Assembly: GCF_000317795.1 (NCBI RefSeq) | Contig: NC_019791.1 | Coordinates: 496,001 to 560,000, forward strand | DNA: 64,000 nt | Direction: 5' to 3' | Origin: Caldisphaera lagunensis DSM 15908 | Lineage (GTDB): Archaea > Thermoproteota > Thermoprotei_A > Sulfolobales > Acidilobaceae | Part shown: positions 62,771-64,000 of the stretch, in pieces | How the letters are laid out: each line of letters begins with the position of its first letter | How positions within the stretch are numbered: position 1 is the first letter of the stretch | Made by a program: the position numbers and the translations under genes | The notes under the pieces: model-generated | Databases searched by the model: none | Told to the model about the DNA's origin: nothing | Seen by the model: only the letters and a program-made list of their open reading frames with translations

Positions 62771-63664
62771 ATGAAAAATATAGTTATTTCAGGAACTAAT
62801 ATGGTTTCAGAAGAAATAGCAAAATCATTAGCAAACTCTTTATCTGCAGAATTGTGTAAGCCAATTTATAAAGTATTTCCAGATGGAGAAAGTTATGTAA
62901 GGTTACCATGCAATGTTAAGGATAGTAAAGCGATTGTTGTTCAATCTCTTATAAATCCTCAAGACAAATCCATAATAGAGGCAATATTGTTAGGAGATGC
63001 TATTAAAGAATCGGGAGCTAAAGATCAAATATTAATAACACCATACTTAGCTTATTCAAGGCAAGATAAGGTATTCTTGGAAGGAGAACCTATAAGCATA
63101 AGGGGAATTTTGAAGATATTTAGCGATTACTATAATATTTTAGCAACAATAGAAATACACAAAGAAGATAGCTTAAAATTTTTCAATAAAAAAGCAATTA
63201 ATATAAGGCCATATACATACATGGCTGAGAAAATTGGTTTTGATAGTAAAAATATAGCTGTATTGTCTCCTGATATAGGTGCAATAGATAGAGCAAAAAT
63301 TCTCTCCAGTTATTTGAATTGTGAATATGATTACTTTATCAAAGCTAGGGATAGAATTACAGGAGAAATTACTATGCAAACAAAAGAATTAGATGTTAAA
63401 GGAAAGGATATAATAGTGGTTGATGATATAATTAGCACAGGAGGTACTATATTAAAGGCAACACAAATTTTGAAAAATCAAGGGGCAAGAAATATTTATG
63501 TAATGGTATCACATGCATTATTATTAGAAAATGCTGAAGAAAAACTGTTTTCTAATGGAGTTAATAAAATATATGCAGCAAATACGTTACCAAAGAAGAG
63601 CAAAGTAGATTATATAGATGTGGGTCCACTAATAGCTAAGAATTTATCCGCTTATCTCGATTAA
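62771..63664 (+). CDS. prs: Ribose-phosphate pyrophosphokinase (PRPP synthetase)
   Basis: 297 aa, typical archaeal length. Motifs: KVFPDGESYVRLP, ITPYLAYSRQDKVFLEGEPI, LSPDIGAIDRAK, and the PRPP loop IVVDDIISTGGTI. It makes PRPP for purine, pyrimidine and His synthesis and for the phosphoribosyltransferase encoded next to it. GGGGACC precedes the ATG. The 3' end overlaps the convergent PRTase gene by 21 nt. Confidence 0.96.
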   Translation: MKNIVISGTNMVSEEIAKSLANSLSAELCKPIYKVFPDGESYVRLPCNVKDSKAIVVQSLINPQDKSIIEAILLGDAIKESGAKDQILITPYLAYSRQDKVFLEGEPISIRGILKIFSDYYNILATIEIHKEDSLKFFNKKAINIRPYTYMAEKIGFDSKNIAVLSPDIGAIDRAKILSSYLNCEYDYFIKARDRITGEITMQTKELDVKGKDIIVVDDIISTGGTILKATQILKNQGARNIYVMVSHALLLENAEEKLFSNGVNKIYAANTLPKKSKVDYIDVGPLIAKNLSAYLD

Positions 63665-64000
63665 AGCCTCAGAATCTGGCAATAATTTCCAATCCTTTCC
63701 AATACCTACAATAACTAGCATCGATCTTGGTTCAGCTCCGGCCTTTCTTATTAATTCTATTAATGCATTTAAAGTATGACCTCTAACGCTAAAATCATCA
63801 ACTATAAGTATCTTACCCCCTTTGGGTAATTCCCTTTTTGGAACATAAAATACTGTATATGATGCAGGCCCATAGAAATGAACTCCTTCTATAATAGGTT
63901 CTGATGATATAGGTCTTTGCTTTTTAGCAACAACCATAGGTACTCCGGAAGAAATGCTAATTGATGTCGCTAAACTAATTCCTCCAGCTTCTGGCGTTAA
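63644..64000 (-). CDS. Phosphoribosyltransferase (purine PRTase-like), partial
   Basis: Open to the right edge with no start in the window. 118 residues are visible. TPEAGGISLATSISISSGVP then MVVAKKQRP is the substrate-side region of type I PRTases, and ILIVDDFSVRGHTLNALIEL is the PRPP-binding loop. It is probably an adenine/hypoxanthine-type or regulatory purine PRTase. It converges with prs and overlaps it by 21 nt, which links it to PRPP use. Confidence 0.85.
   Translation of the reverse strand, partial: LTPEAGGISLATSISISSGVPMVVAKKQRPISSEPIIEGVHFYGPASYTVFYVPKRELPKGGKILIVDDFSVRGHTLNALIELIRKAGAEPRSMLVIVGIGKDWKLLPDSEALIEISG

Overview
The window is AT-rich (roughly 30 percent G+C by eye) and densely coding. 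It looks like chromosome from a thermophilic archaeon of the Thermoproteota (crenarchaeal) lineage. The evidence is the chromatin protein Cren7, an Elf1-like elongation factor, archaeal RNA polymerase subunits (Rpo3, Rpo10), SecE and Sec61-beta, TiaS, archaeal-type D-aminoacyl-tRNA deacylase, geranylgeranylglyceryl-phosphate synthase, an intron-bearing tRNA, many TTG and GTG starts, and ribosome-binding sites of the form GGTGA or GAGGTGA. The low G+C, a four-subunit pyruvate ferredoxin oxidoreductase and a heme O synthase would fit an Acidilobales or Caldisphaera-like organism. That placement is an inference and is not shown by the sequence.

Layout. 1-13 kb: a partial coiled-coil protein, Cren7, a fused 3-hydroxyacyl-CoA dehydrogenase/enoyl-CoA hydratase, tRNA-Gln with an intron, D-aminoacyl-tRNA deacylase, a CoA-disulfide-reductase-like flavoprotein, a purine block (guaA, adenine deaminase, guaB), endonuclease V and a proteasome beta subunit. 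13-16 kb: secE-nusG, a CitG-like gene and an orphan helical protein. 16.2-22 kb is the only clearly accessory region. It holds a decayed esterase, gene-poor AT-rich DNA, a 24-bp palindrome, an IS200/IS605-like relic, a two-gene McrBC-like restriction cassette and a probable transposase remnant. 22-37 kb: DsrE-like protein, tRNA-Gly, alcohol dehydrogenase, Elf1, lipid synthesis, Sec61-beta, rpiA, RibL-type cytidylyltransferase, a second IS605-like relic abutting an AMMECR1 gene, a GTPase-less elongation-factor relative, moaA, heme O synthase, small membrane proteins, glycerate kinase and pyrophosphatase. 37.3-42.2 kb: a ribosomal protein/RNA polymerase block (L7Ae, S13, S4, S11, Rpo3, L18e, L13, S9, Rpo10, S2). 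42-64 kb: isochorismatase-like hydrolase, RidA, initiator tRNA-Met, speD, TatD-like hydrolase, a MoxR/VWA pair, porGDAB, tiaS, a CAT-anticodon tRNA, geranylgeranyl reductase, an MrfA/Hrq1-like helicase, an MFS transporter, a dihydrolipoamide-dehydrogenase-like enzyme, a box C/D sRNA, PRPP synthetase and a partial phosphoribosyltransferase.

The metabolic genes form coherent sets. Purine synthesis and salvage is represented by PRPP synthetase, GuaA, GuaB, adenine deaminase and a phosphoribosyltransferase. Pyruvate and glycerate catabolism is represented by Por and glycerate 2-kinase. Archaeal lipids are represented by GGGP synthase and geranylgeranyl reductase.

The observations most worth following are these: the McrB-like ATPase with an EVE/PUA-like N-terminal domain next to a PD-(D/E)XK partner; a family of 24-bp palindromes (five intergenic copies, one with paired substitutions in the arms); a clear box C/D guide RNA whose two guides share a 7-nt core; and two internally deleted IS605-like elements that keep a conserved 3' end, one of which supplies the stop codon of a host gene.
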